From Ureibacillus sinduriensis BLB-1 = JCM 15800 (GTDB lineage Bacteria > Bacillota > Bacilli > Bacillales_A > Planococcaceae), in NCBI RefSeq assembly GCF_000772955.1, contig NZ_JPVO01000054.1:248001-312000 (forward strand): DNA of 64,000 bases. Direction: 5' to 3'. Under the pieces are notes generated by a model, which ran no database searches, was not told where the DNA came from, and worked only from the letters and a program-made list of their open reading frames with translations. A program made the translations under genes and the position numbers. Below are positions 44,774-54,911 of this stretch, one piece after another (position 1 is the stretch's first letter; each line of letters opens with the position of its first letter).

Positions 44774-46156
44774 ATGAAAAAAGTATTAATTGCAAACCGT
44801 GGTGAAATTGCAGTGCGTATCATTCGTGCATGCAAAGAATTAGGAATTGAAACTGTTGCCGTTTATTCCGAAGCAGACAGCAATGCACTTCACGTTAAAT
44901 TAGCAGATGAAGCTTACTGTATTGGGCCGAAATTATCCAAGGATTCTTATCTTAGTTTCCCGGCTGTTTTAAGCGTCGCCGAAAAAACAGGTGTGGACGG
45001 CATTCATCCAGGATATGGCTTCTTGGCTGAAAATGCGGACTTTGCAGAGAGTTGTGAGCAAGCTGGCATTAAATTTATCGGGCCATCATCAGATTCCATC
45101 AAGATTATGGGGATTAAGGATGTTGCCCGCAGTACGATGGAAGAAGCGGGTGTTCCATTAGTGCCGGGTACAGGTATCGTGCCGGATATAGAAACAGGTC
45201 GTAAATGGGCTAGTGAAATTGGTTACCCGGTAATTATCAAGGCAACTGCTGGCGGGGGCGGTAAAGGAATTCGTGTGGCACGGACAGAAGAGGAATTAGT
45301 AAAAGGCATAGAAATTACACAAAAAGAAGCGGCAGCTGCATTTGGTAATCCAGGTGTCTATTTGGAGAAATTCATCGAGTATTTCCGCCACTGTGAAATC
45401 CAAGTATTGGCCGATTCATATGGAAATGTTGTGCATCTAGGCGAACGCGACTGTACAGTTCAACGCCGTATGCAAAAGCTGGTTGAGGAAGCGCCTTCAC
45501 CTGCTCTTTCAGAACAACGCCGTGCTGAAATGGGGGCTGCAGCTGTGAAAGCAGCACAAGCATGCAACTATGAAGGTGCTGGTACAATCGAATTCATATA
45601 TGACTATCGCGAAGATCGATTCTACTTCATGGAAATGAATACACGGATCCAAGTAGAACATCCTGTAACAGAAATGATTACGGGCGTTGATTTAGTTCAG
45701 CAACAGCTTAAAATTGCTTCCGGTGAGGCGCTGCCGTTTGCACAAGAAGATATCAAAATCAATGGATGGGCGATTGAATGCCGCATCAATGCTGAAAATG
45801 CCTATAAAAACTTCATGCCTTCAGCGGGTACTGTTGAAACTTATATAACTCCTGGCGGATATGGCGTACGTATCGACTCTGCAGTATATGCCGGCTATAC
45901 AATACCGCCTTATTACGATTCAATGGTAGCCAAATTGATTGTTCATGCAGATACTCGTGAAGAAGCAATTGCAAAAATGAGTCGGGCGTTAAGTGAATTT
46001 GAAGTGGATGGACCAGGAATCCACACGACCATTCCATTCCACCATGCGCTAATGAACAATGAAGTTTTCCAATCAGGGAATTTTAATACTAAGTTCCTCG
46101 AAGAAAACGACATTTTAAATGTTTCGAAAAAAGAAGAAGCCACTTCGGTTGAATAG
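44774..46156 (+). CDS. accC: Biotin carboxylase subunit of acetyl-CoA carboxylase
   Basis: ATP-dependent carboxylation of biotin on AccB. It has 460 residues: an N-terminal pre-ATP-grasp MKKVLIANRGEIAVRI, the Gly-rich ATP lid TAGGGGKGIRVA, EMNTRIQVEHPVTE and the C-terminal barrel. AAGGAGGGC precedes the ATG. In B. subtilis yqhY and nusB follow directly; here about 5.7 kb of accessory genes intervene before nusB. Confidence 0.97.
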   Translation: MKKVLIANRGEIAVRIIRACKELGIETVAVYSEADSNALHVKLADEAYCIGPKLSKDSYLSFPAVLSVAEKTGVDGIHPGYGFLAENADFAESCEQAGIKFIGPSSDSIKIMGIKDVARSTMEEAGVPLVPGTGIVPDIETGRKWASEIGYPVIIKATAGGGGKGIRVARTEEELVKGIEITQKEAAAAFGNPGVYLEKFIEYFRHCEIQVLADSYGNVVHLGERDCTVQRRMQKLVEEAPSPALSEQRRAEMGAAAVKAAQACNYEGAGTIEFIYDYREDRFYFMEMNTRIQVEHPVTEMITGVDLVQQQLKIASGEALPFAQEDIKINGWAIECRINAENAYKNFMPSAGTVETYITPGGYGVRIDSAVYAGYTIPPYYDSMVAKLIVHADTREEAIAKMSRALSEFEVDGPGIHTTIPFHHALMNNEVFQSGNFNTKFLEENDILNVSKKEEATSVE

Positions 46157-46196
46157 TATGTGGAATACAACAAAATAACTAGTTGCTTCATTATTA

Positions 46197-46235
46197 CCTT
46201 CTAACTCTAATGATATGGAGTTAGGAGGCTTTTTA
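46197..46235 (+). terminator. Terminator of accBC
   Basis: An 11-bp stem CCTTCTAACTC/GAGTTAGGAGG (one T-G pair) followed by a T run. Confidence 0.88.
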
Positions 46236-46273
46236 TTGTCTTGGAGAAAGGAAAGAGGCAGGGAAATAAGAAC

Positions 46274-46303
46274 AAACCGTCTTCCAATTGTGGAGGACGG
46301 TTT
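46274..46303 (-). terminator. Hairpin downstream of the YHYH protein gene
   Basis: A 13-bp stem AAACCGTCTTCCA/TGGAGGACGGTTT with an ATTG loop; the minus strand continues GTTCTTATTT, a weak T tract. Confidence 0.6.
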
Positions 46304-46352
46304 TGAAAATACTTTCATTATTGGTATATTATCGTTCTGAACTTAATAAGCA

Positions 46353-46961
46353 TTAGTTTTTATTGGTAATGTAGACCGATTGGCTTGAATTCTTCCATTC
46401 AGTTGTAGCGCCCAACGATTCACTAATAAAACGCAATGGCACCATTGTAGTACCTTTATAAATTTCAGCTGAGTTAGTTAATTTTAGATTGATTGTTGCA
46501 CCCTTATTATGAACATAAGCAGTATTATTTCCAACAGTAAGGACAATTTTTGTTTGATCTTTATATGCCGTCACCATTTTGGTAGTATTGTTGTAATCTA
46601 AAGTAGCCCCTAACTCTTCAAATATCGCCCGCATAGGCACCAAAGTTACTCCCTTTTTAACATAAGCACTTGGATTATAATTTTGCAAAATATCATCGAT
46701 ATAGACATCGACTGTGGATAATACAGGTGCAGGTGTACTCACATATTTTGGTTTACTACTACTTGATGATGTTGAGGATGGTTTGCTACTTCCACCATTG
46801 TGATAATGATATTCACCAGTTTCATATCCCCATTTAGCACAATTTGTCTTACAAGTGTGACCCCCGTTGCTGTCGGTTCTTCCAGGATGTGCTTCTGCAA
46901 TTGCTCCTGAAGAAATAACCAAGATAAAAGTAGCTAATAAACCTAAAAGTAGTTTTTTCAT
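46353..46961 (-). CDS. Secreted protein: YHYH motif plus copper amine oxidase-like stalk domain
   Basis: 202 residues with a Sec signal peptide ending near AIAEAHPG. A short His/Cys module follows (HPGRTDSNGGHTCKTNCAKW then GYETGEYHYHNGG), then a Ser-rich linker. The C-terminal half is a stalk domain of the copper amine oxidase N-terminal type (VKKGVTLVPMRAIFEELGAT and GTTMVPLRFISESLGATTEW), a fold found in cell-surface proteins of Bacillales. Function unknown. GGAGGAAAAA precedes the ATG. It interrupts the acc-yqhY synteny. No other gene is visible in the 285 bases upstream. Confidence 0.85.
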   Translation of the reverse strand: MKKLLLGLLATFILVISSGAIAEAHPGRTDSNGGHTCKTNCAKWGYETGEYHYHNGGSSKPSSTSSSSSKPKYVSTPAPVLSTVDVYIDDILQNYNPSAYVKKGVTLVPMRAIFEELGATLDYNNTTKMVTAYKDQTKIVLTVGNNTAYVHNKGATINLKLTNSAEIYKGTTMVPLRFISESLGATTEWKNSSQSVYITNKN

Positions 46962-47247
46962 TTTTTCCTCCTATTACCAATAATGTCATTAACTATACTT
47001 CTTTCTATCGCAAAAGGAAATAAATATTTTAGTAGTGTTTAATTTAACCATTAAATATCGTTGTATAGGTAGGTAATAGAAATTTAGAAGAAAAAATAAA
47101 TAGCCAAAACATTTCTCTTTCCGGCAACTTGAATATTGACTGCATCCTGATTTATTTTGATTTGTTTTCTTTTAAGCGAGCCAAAATAAATGATTCCTTG
47201 CGAAGTTCGTTTTATACTGTGTAGGTATGAGAGGGGGAAACATATTT

Positions 47248-48228
47248 ATGTTGCCAAAATTATCAGTACTTGATTTAGCGCCGGTGCTAGAAGGCAGTAC
47301 GCCTGCTGAGTCATTTAAAAATAGTAGGGAATTAATTCAAGCTGTAGAAAACTTTGGGTATAACCGTTATTGGGTGGCGGAACACCATAATATGAAGGGA
47401 ATTGCTAGTTCAGCAACTGCTGTTTTGATAGGGTATTTAGCAGCTAGCACAAAATCCATCCGTGTTGGTTCGGGTGGTATAATGCTGCCGAATCATTCCC
47501 CATTAATAGTGGCAGAGCAATTTGGCACGCTTGAATCCATGTATCCTGGACGCATTGATTTAGGATTGGGTAGAGCGCCGGGATCGGATATGTTAACCGC
47601 CCGGGCCTTGCGTCGGGATGATCGGGGCGCGTATGAATTTGACCGGCTAGTCGAAGAGTTGAGAGGATATTTTGAAGATGTAGAGCGTCCTGTAGTTGCT
47701 GTTCCGGGGATGGGTATGTCGATTCCTGTATGGCTATTAGGTTCAAGCCTTTATAGCGCACAATTAGCGGGTCAATTGGGCTTGCCATATTCATTTGCAA
47801 GTCACTTCGCACCGGATTTGTTAGATGATGCACTGAACACCTATAGAAGAAATTTCCGACCATCAAACGTGCTTGATAAGCCATATGCGATGGTGGCAAT
47901 CAATGCAGTCGTTGCAGATACAGATGAGGAAGCGGAATTTTTGGCTAGCACCTTATTCCAGCAATTTTTGGGCATCATCCAGGGGAAAAGAGGGAAAACT
48001 CAACCTCCACGGGACATGGCCGGGCTTTGGACAGAAGATCAAAAGAAAGTTGTTCTTCAACAATTGAAATATACTTACTTCGGCTCACCTCAAAAAGTAT
48101 TTGACCAATTGGTTGGATTTATGCAACATCGGGAAATGGATGAACTTATGATTAATAGTCCTATATACAGCATCGATGCACGAAAAAAGTCTTATGAATT
48201 GCTTTCGAATGTTTGGAAGGAAGTTTAA
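47248..48228 (+). CDS. Luciferase-like (LLM class) flavin-dependent oxidoreductase
   Basis: A 326-residue TIM-barrel monooxygenase-like protein. It matches the group beginning [20 protein letters not shown] with [21 protein letters not shown] and [12 protein letters not shown], often annotated as FMN-dependent luciferase family oxidoreductase group 1. The substrate is unknown. An ATG at 47,227 is in frame, but the ATG at 47,248 follows GAGAGGGGGAA and was chosen. Confidence 0.9.
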   Translation: MLPKLSVLDLAPVLEGSTPAESFKNSRELIQAVENFGYNRYWVAEHHNMKGIASSATAVLIGYLAASTKSIRVGSGGIMLPNHSPLIVAEQFGTLESMYPGRIDLGLGRAPGSDMLTARALRRDDRGAYEFDRLVEELRGYFEDVERPVVAVPGMGMSIPVWLLGSSLYSAQLAGQLGLPYSFASHFAPDLLDDALNTYRRNFRPSNVLDKPYAMVAINAVVADTDEEAEFLASTLFQQFLGIIQGKRGKTQPPRDMAGLWTEDQKKVVLQQLKYTYFGSPQKVFDQLVGFMQHREMDELMINSPIYSIDARKKSYELLSNVWKEV

Positions 48229-48366
48229 TGAAATTTGGAAATTATAGTGTCCGCTTAAGGCGCTCTGAAGTAAAATGATGTATAATGAATTCAAATAGAT
48301 GACTTTGTAAGTGCTGTTTTGTTTGTTTCATTAGACAGATTTATGAAGTAAGAGAGGATGAAGAAG

Positions 48367-48771
48367 ATGGCTGAGAAAGTAACAAAAGCTTTCATACAAC
48401 CAACTCCTTCTGGTAAAGAAGAACTTGGTCAAATAGAAGTGGCTCCGGAAGTAATCGAGGTGATTGCAGGCATCGCGACAACCGAGGTTGATGGTGTTGC
48501 TGCAACTAGAGGTAATTTTGCTTCAGGCGTAGCTGAACGTTTTGGTAAAAAAGTGCACTCCAAGGGTGTCAAAGCTATCATTACCGAAGAAGGACAAATT
48601 GTCATCGACGTATTTTGTTCGGTGAAATATGGGTTTTCAATACCAAAGGTAGCAAGGGAAGTCCAAACTGTAATTAGACAAGCTATACTGAACATGACTT
48701 CGATTGACACGAACGAAGTGAACGTTCATATTACGGCTATCCAATTCGAACAGACAAAAGATATAGAGTAG
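48367..48771 (+). CDS. yqhY: Asp23/Gls24 family envelope protein (YqhY)
   Basis: 134 residues of the Asp23 fold: GQIEVAPEVIEVIAGIATTEVDGVAATRG and the C-terminal EVNVHITAIQFE. Start ATG 48,367 chosen because AGAGAGG directly abuts the earlier ATG. In B. subtilis YqhY is encoded with accBC and affects acetyl-CoA carboxylase activity; here it is separated from accC by two genes and has its own transcription unit. Confidence 0.92.
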   Translation: MAEKVTKAFIQPTPSGKEELGQIEVAPEVIEVIAGIATTEVDGVAATRGNFASGVAERFGKKVHSKGVKAIITEEGQIVIDVFCSVKYGFSIPKVAREVQTVIRQAILNMTSIDTNEVNVHITAIQFEQTKDIE

Positions 48772-48779
48772 TTAAATAA

Positions 48780-48820
48780 ATGCCACAGAGGGATGAAAAG
48801 AACCTTTGTGGTATTTTTTT
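48780..48820 (+). terminator. Terminator of yqhY
   Basis: An 11-bp stem TGCCACAGAGG/CCTTTGTGGTA followed by seven T. Confidence 0.88.
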
Positions 48821-48846
48821 GCCTCAAAATAAATGGAAATGAAAAA

Positions 48847-48876
48847 CGTATAAACATTCAAATTGATACCAAACTA
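48847..48876 (+). promoter_or_regulatory. Sigma-G-like promoter of tlp
   Basis: CGTATA and CAAACTA with 17-base spacing each differ by one base from the forespore sigma-G pattern (TGHATA, CATACTA). The element lies 35 bases before the tlp start, as expected for a spore protein gene. Confidence 0.5.
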
Positions 48877-48911
48877 AATCAGAATTTGAATTTTAGAGGA
48901 GGCTTTTTCAT

Positions 48912-49139
48912 ATGTCAAAATATCACAAACCAAATCCAGACGACAGATCCGATAATGTTGAAAAGTTGCAAGCTATTGTACACAATACTTTAGAAAATAT
49001 TGAAGCAGCAGAAGAAACCCTTGCTTTTTCGGGGCAGGAAGAAAAGGCTAAAATCCAAGCGAAAAATAAACGTCGCAAAGAGGCAGTAGAAGGGTTACGG
49101 GAAGAAATTAAAGATGAAGCTTCAGATAGGAAGCAATAG
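48912..49139 (+). CDS. tlp: Small acid-soluble spore protein Tlp
   Basis: A 75-residue hydrophilic protein, beginning MSKYHKPNPDDRSDNVEKLQ, with the Tlp family core VHNTLENIEAAEETLAF and EEIKDEA near the end. Tlp is a minor spore-core protein of Bacillus made in the forespore. TAGAGGAGG precedes the ATG. Single gene, with its own sigma-G-like promoter and a downstream terminator. Confidence 0.93.
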   Translation: MSKYHKPNPDDRSDNVEKLQAIVHNTLENIEAAEETLAFSGQEEKAKIQAKNKRRKEAVEGLREEIKDEASDRKQ

Positions 49140-49248
49140 GCATTTGTTGATTTTCTCGGATTAATTTCATGAGTGCTTGTGTTGGGTAAATAAGTGTGAA
49201 GATTATCTAGAATGTGCAAATTAGTATTCAAATAACAATGGTCTTTGA

Positions 49249-49289
49249 GTGTAGACAAAGTCGTAATTGACTTTGTCTACACGTTTTTT
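49249..49289 (+). terminator. Terminator of tlp
   Basis: A perfect 14-bp stem GTGTAGACAAAGTC/GACTTTGTCTACAC followed by G and six T. Confidence 0.92.
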
Positions 49290-49299
49290 AGGTTGTCCC

Positions 49300-49430
49300 T
49301 TGGAATAACGATACAAGTGGGCAGTATAGTGAAGTGCCGAATAGAACTGATGGGCGAACGAGATAACCAACGAGGGATGGAAGCCTTTGTCAACAATCTG
49401 GGAGCATGTCAAATATGACATCCTTTTTTT
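49300..49430 (+). promoter_or_regulatory. glpK promoter and leader with an attenuator-like terminator
   Basis: A weak promoter (TTGGAA, 19 bases, TATAGT at 49,325) is followed by about 70 bases of leader and a hairpin GCATGTCA/TGACAT with outer GG/CC and seven T (49,401-49,430), ending 89 bases before the glpK start. A terminator inside the leader is how B. subtilis glp genes are controlled by the antiterminator GlpP with glycerol-3-phosphate. That mechanism is inferred here; glpP is not in the window. Confidence 0.5.
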
Positions 49431-49498
49431 AGGTTTATTATCCTTTGTTTTTGTCAATCTATTAATAATAATAGAATGTATAGTAAACCAATACATAA

Positions 49499-51013
<1,515 letters not shown>

Positions 51014-51052
51014 TTCAAGGAAGATATCTCAATTTTAGGTTTAATGGTTGGA

Positions 51053-51084
51053 AAAAAGCGTCATCTAAATGGATGGCGCTTTTT
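51053..51084 (+). terminator. Terminator of glpK
   Basis: A 13-bp stem AAAAAGCGTCATC/GATGGCGCTTTTT (one T-G pair). Confidence 0.9.
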
Positions 51085-51141
51085 TCTGAAAATCTACTTT
51101 AGCAAATATCTATGGCAGACATTAAAAGTAATATGTAATAG

Positions 51142-51744
51142 TTAGATATCCATCGCTTTGAAGGAATAAATGAGACTTAGCCTTTGCACACCTCTGGCAG
51201 CATCAATCGCATCGGTAGAGTGCAGCTCGAAAGCTTCCTTATCCTTGTTCTCCGCTGCTATCATCGCCATGATTGCTACGGCCATCCACTCTTTATCGAA
51301 TTTATAGCTTTTTGCACTTTGTATATTCCCTGTTTTTACATTGATTACTGCTTTCGTATAGCTCATAAAAGGTTCTTTTCCAATTTTTTCTGCCGCACTC
51401 CATGCTTCGGCAAAATTATCGGAGAGTAGTTCCCGTAACGCAGAATAATAATAATGGATATGAGGCTGTTTATATTTTTGTATTATTTTATCAAGGGCTA
51501 AAATTTGTTCTTCCAACGAACCAAAGCCTTGGGTATAGACATATTGATAGATAGGTTCCTTTTTCTTGGAAATGATGAACTTCTCAACCTTTTTCATATT
51601 GGTTGAACGATACACAACATAGAGAAATTCACCCATAATCCATAGAGATATGAACATAAGTAGTACTACTGCCAACATAAGAGGAAGCTTGAAAATGGCA
51701 ATTAAAGCTCCGACCATTAATGCACTCACATACTGTTTCCACAT
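51142..51744 (-). CDS. Unrecognised membrane protein with a helical repeat-like domain
   Basis: 200 residues: two hydrophobic helices at the N-terminus (about 8-40) followed by a soluble, mostly helical domain of about 150 residues rich in Ala, Lys and aromatic residues (LDKIIQKYKQPHIHYYYSAL, FAEAWSAAEKIGKEPFMSY), suggesting TPR-like hairpins. The ATG at 51,744 follows GAGGTG; five codons upstream is an alternative without a ribosome site. I do not recognise the family. It stands alone, convergent with glpK and divergent from nusB. Confidence 0.7.
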   Translation of the reverse strand: MWKQYVSALMVGALIAIFKLPLMLAVVLLMFISLWIMGEFLYVVYRSTNMKKVEKFIISKKKEPIYQYVYTQGFGSLEEQILALDKIIQKYKQPHIHYYYSALRELLSDNFAEAWSAAEKIGKEPFMSYTKAVINVKTGNIQSAKSYKFDKEWMAVAIMAMIAAENKDKEAFELHSTDAIDAARGVQRLSLIYSFKAMDI

Positions 51745-51912
51745 ATTAAAACACCTCATTTCTACTCTATCGTAAGCAAATCAGCCTTTAGGGTCAATAG
51801 AATGCAAATTGGATAATGATAAATTTTTTAGGTCGAATTGATTGAAGCGCTGTTCGAAAAGCTAAAATATGTTATTATAAAAACTAATGTTACCAATGAA
51901 GGAGATTTATAC

Positions 51913-52296
51913 ATGAAACGACATGATGCGCGCGAAAAAGCAGTGCAAGTACTGTTTCAGTTAGATAATACAGATCTAACATTACAGGAAGCAATTGGCC
52001 ACGTACTGAACGAAGAGGAATCAGATACATTTTTTGAAAAGTTAGTACACGGCGTTACAGAAAACTTGGAAGAAATTGATGAACAGCTTACGCAAAACCT
52101 GGAAAACTGGTCATTGGGCCGTTTGCCTAAAATAGAAAGAACCGTATTAAGAATTGCTTTATATGAATTGAAATATATGCAAGATACTCCGAACCGTGTC
52201 GTTTTGAACGAAGCAATTGAACTCTGCAAAACATTCGGTGACGAAAAATCGAGTAAATTTGTAAATGGTGTACTATCTAAATTCACACAACAATAG
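51913..52296 (+). CDS. nusB: Transcription antitermination factor NusB
   Basis: Binds boxA RNA with NusE in rRNA antitermination. It has 127 residues, all helical: MKRHDAREKAVQVLFQLDNT, NWSLGRLPKIERTVLRIALYEL and NEAIELCKTFGDEKSSKFVNGVL. The frame is open upstream, but GAAGGAGA precedes the ATG at 51,913, which is the family N-terminus. Confidence 0.95.
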   Translation: MKRHDAREKAVQVLFQLDNTDLTLQEAIGHVLNEEESDTFFEKLVHGVTENLEEIDEQLTQNLENWSLGRLPKIERTVLRIALYELKYMQDTPNRVVLNEAIELCKTFGDEKSSKFVNGVLSKFTQQ

Positions 52297-52317
52297 TCGT
52301 TTGAAAGGATGTAGCAA

Positions 52318-53181
52318 ATGTCAAATGCAATGATTATCAATGGAAAAGAAATTGGGCAAGAAATCCGTCAATCCGTAGCCGAACAAGTATCCAAGTTGAA
52401 AAATCAGGGTGTTACCCCTGGTTTGGCCGTAATTTTGGTTGGCGACAATCCTGCTTCACAAACCTATGTAAGAAATAAACAAAAATCTTGTGAAGCGATC
52501 GGAATCTATTCTGAATTGATTAAACTACCGAAAGAAGTTTCGGAAGACGAATTGCTTGCACAAATTCGATTTCTGAATAATAGCGAGAGTATTCATGGAA
52601 TTTTGGTTCAATTACCGTTACCTGAACACATTAATGAAGATAAAGTCATTGCGACAATTTCTCCTGAAAAAGATGTTGACGGCTTTTCTCCTGTTAGTGT
52701 GGGGAAAATGATGCTTGGACAAGAAACGTACTTACCATGCACTCCATTTGGCGTAATGAAATTACTTGAATACGCAAAAGTCGACATTGCTGGAAAACAT
52801 GCGGTTATCGTCGGAAGAAGCCATATTGTCGGTAAGCCGATGGGCCAACTGCTTCTCCAAAAAGATGCTACTGTTACATATACACATTCAAAAACACCCG
52901 ACCTACCATCCATCACAAAACAAGCAGATATCATTGTGGCAGCTGTCGGCCGACCTAATTTTATTACAAAAGAACATGTTAAGCCTGGTGCAGTTGTAAT
53001 CGACGTTGGAATCAATCGCGACGAAAACAATAAATTGATAGGCGATGTCGATTTTGCCGAAGTAGAGCAAGTTGCATCACATATCACACCTGTTCCTGGC
53101 GGAGTGGGGCCGATGACAATCACAATGCTGCTCTACAACACTGTACAGTCTGCACGGAAGACACTATTGCAGGACAAATAG
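52318..53181 (+). CDS. folD: Methylenetetrahydrofolate dehydrogenase/cyclohydrolase
   Basis: The bifunctional one-carbon enzyme converting 5,10-methylene-THF to 10-formyl-THF. It has 287 residues. Active-site motif YVRNKQKSCEAIGI with the catalytic Lys, PLPEHINED, the substrate loop DGFSP and the NADP site GRSHIVGKPMGQLL, ending TPVPGGVGPMT. GAAAGGATG precedes the ATG. It works with gcvT and the 5-formyl-THF cycloligase. Confidence 0.96.
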   Translation: MSNAMIINGKEIGQEIRQSVAEQVSKLKNQGVTPGLAVILVGDNPASQTYVRNKQKSCEAIGIYSELIKLPKEVSEDELLAQIRFLNNSESIHGILVQLPLPEHINEDKVIATISPEKDVDGFSPVSVGKMMLGQETYLPCTPFGVMKLLEYAKVDIAGKHAVIVGRSHIVGKPMGQLLLQKDATVTYTHSKTPDLPSITKQADIIVAAVGRPNFITKEHVKPGAVVIDVGINRDENNKLIGDVDFAEVEQVASHITPVPGGVGPMTITMLLYNTVQSARKTLLQDK

Positions 53182-53205
53182 TCTAAAAACATGTAGAATA
53201 TAAAA

Positions 53206-53239
53206 AGAAGCTGTTTTTCTAAAGAGAAACAGCTTTTCT
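53206..53239 (+). terminator. Terminator after folD
   Basis: A stem AAGCTGTTT/AAACAGCTT with inner TCT/AGA pairing, followed by TTCTATT. Confidence 0.8.
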
Positions 53240-53321
53240 ATTGAAGAAAATCGGATTCACCTTCTTGGTGAAATCGCAAATTTCTGAATGAATTTAATCT
53301 TCCAATGAAGGAGCCGTACAT

Positions 53322-54674
53322 ATGACAACGTCTTCTTATTTAACCGTAAAAGCGCTAACGAAATATATCAAAAGAAAATTTGATGCTGACCCACATTTAC
53401 GTGAAGTTTATGTAAAGGGTGAGCTTTCCAATGTCAAAATACATAGTTCAGGCCATATTTACTTTACCTTGAAGGAGACGGACGCAAGGATTAATGCGGC
53501 CATGTTCCGGACGCAAGCAAGTAAGCTGAAGTTCAAACCCGAAGAAGGAATGCAGGTTTTTATTCGTGGTGAGGTATCTGTCTATGAATCCTCCGGGAAT
53601 TACCAACTCTATGCCCATACGATGGAACCGGATGGAGTAGGCGGGTTGTTTGTTGCCTTCAACCAGCTAAAGGAGCAGCTCCAAAAAGAGGGGTTATTTA
53701 ATCCCAAGTTTAAACAGACGATACCGAAATTTCCTAAAACGGTCGGCGTACTTACGGCAGTAACAGGGGCGGCTATCCGAGATATTTGCACGACTATTTC
53801 AAGACGTTACCCATTGGCGGAAATTGTCATTTATCCAACGATTGTTCAAGGTAACAATGCAGCACCTAATATTGTCGAAAATATTCGGCTAGCGAACAAA
53901 CAACAACTATGCGACGTCTTAATAGTAGGACGTGGTGGAGGGTCGATCGAGGATTTATGGGCTTTCAACGAAGAAGTTGTCGCAAGGGCGATTTTTGAAA
54001 GCCGCATCCCCATTATAAGTGCGGTTGGACACGAAACAGACACGACAATAGCCGATTTTGCAGCTGATCTTCGTGCACCAACACCAACAGCTGCAGCGGA
54101 GTTGGCCGTGCCCAATCAACATGAATTAATGCAGCAATTGTTGCGCAGCAGGTCTTTGCTGCACCAGATGACTTCCCAAAGATTACAGTATGAGAGACAA
54201 CGTTTGAATAAAGTTCAAGGTGCTTATCCATTAGCAACACCTGAACGACTTTATCGTCCTTTTACAGAGAAGGTCATCCAATTGGATATGCAGTTAGGTA
54301 GAGCATCCCAAGTGTATTTAATGAAAAAATCAAATGAGCTGCAAAAGCTCGTGACGGCCATCAAGCTGCATTCACCGCAGTATGCCATTCAATCGAATCA
54401 TAAGCAAATCGAACAAATGACGAGAATGCTTTCGCGTTCCATTATATCTCTCATAGACAAAAAGAAAGATCTGTATCTGTCAAACATACGTACCCTGGAG
54501 GCATTAAATCCCCTATCCATTATGACAAGAGGATATAGTGTCGCGTATAAGGGTGAACAAGTGGTAAATTCAATTGCAAAGATAACAAAAGATGATGAAA
54601 TTATGATTCATTTCCATGATGGAAAAGCACAAGCGAAAATTTTAAATACGCTTGAACAAAAGGGAGGCGAATAA
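53322..54674 (+). CDS. xseA: Exodeoxyribonuclease VII large subunit
   Basis: Catalytic subunit of the single-strand exonuclease. It has 450 residues: an N-terminal OB-fold (VYVKGELSNVKIHSSGHIYF), the catalytic domain with GRGGGSIEDLWAFN and SAVGHETDTTIADFAADLRAPTPTAAAEL, then a long coiled coil. GAAGGAG precedes the ATG. xseB follows after 3 bases. Confidence 0.96.
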   Translation: MTTSSYLTVKALTKYIKRKFDADPHLREVYVKGELSNVKIHSSGHIYFTLKETDARINAAMFRTQASKLKFKPEEGMQVFIRGEVSVYESSGNYQLYAHTMEPDGVGGLFVAFNQLKEQLQKEGLFNPKFKQTIPKFPKTVGVLTAVTGAAIRDICTTISRRYPLAEIVIYPTIVQGNNAAPNIVENIRLANKQQLCDVLIVGRGGGSIEDLWAFNEEVVARAIFESRIPIISAVGHETDTTIADFAADLRAPTPTAAAELAVPNQHELMQQLLRSRSLLHQMTSQRLQYERQRLNKVQGAYPLATPERLYRPFTEKVIQLDMQLGRASQVYLMKKSNELQKLVTAIKLHSPQYAIQSNHKQIEQMTRMLSRSIISLIDKKKDLYLSNIRTLEALNPLSIMTRGYSVAYKGEQVVNSIAKITKDDEIMIHFHDGKAQAKILNTLEQKGGE

Positions 54675-54677
54675 TAC

Positions 54678-54908
54678 ATGGAGAAGCAACAACCATTTGC
54701 AGAGGCAATGTCGGAGCTAGAGGAAATTGTGCGTAAATTGGAGCTTGGTGATGTGCCACTGGAAGAAGCGATTGATTTGTACAAAAAAGGTATGGAATTA
54801 TCCCATTATTGCCATCAAAAGCTTTCGAATGCGGAGAACCAGTTAATATCCATCGTGAATGACCAAGGTGAAAAGCAACCATTTCAACCTGTGAACGGAG
54901 AGGATTAA
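54678..54908 (+). CDS. xseB: Exodeoxyribonuclease VII small subunit
   Basis: A 76-residue helical hairpin that binds the coiled coil of XseA. Family motif PFAEAMSELEEIVRKLELGDVPLEEAIDLYKKGMEL. AGGGAGGCG precedes the ATG. Coexpressed with xseA and ispA. Confidence 0.95.
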   Translation: MEKQQPFAEAMSELEEIVRKLELGDVPLEEAIDLYKKGMELSHYCHQKLSNAENQLISIVNDQGEKQPFQPVNGED

Positions 54909-54911
54909 TGT

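Noticed and set aside
52608-53123. 171-codon minus-strand frame inside folD
   Set aside because: folD is unmistakable on the plus strand; the antisense frame has no ribosome site or recognisable motif.
53240-53280. Hairpin GATTCACC/GGTGAAATC before xseA as a riboswitch
   Set aside because: It is a single short hairpin without terminator or conserved core; chance pairing is likely.
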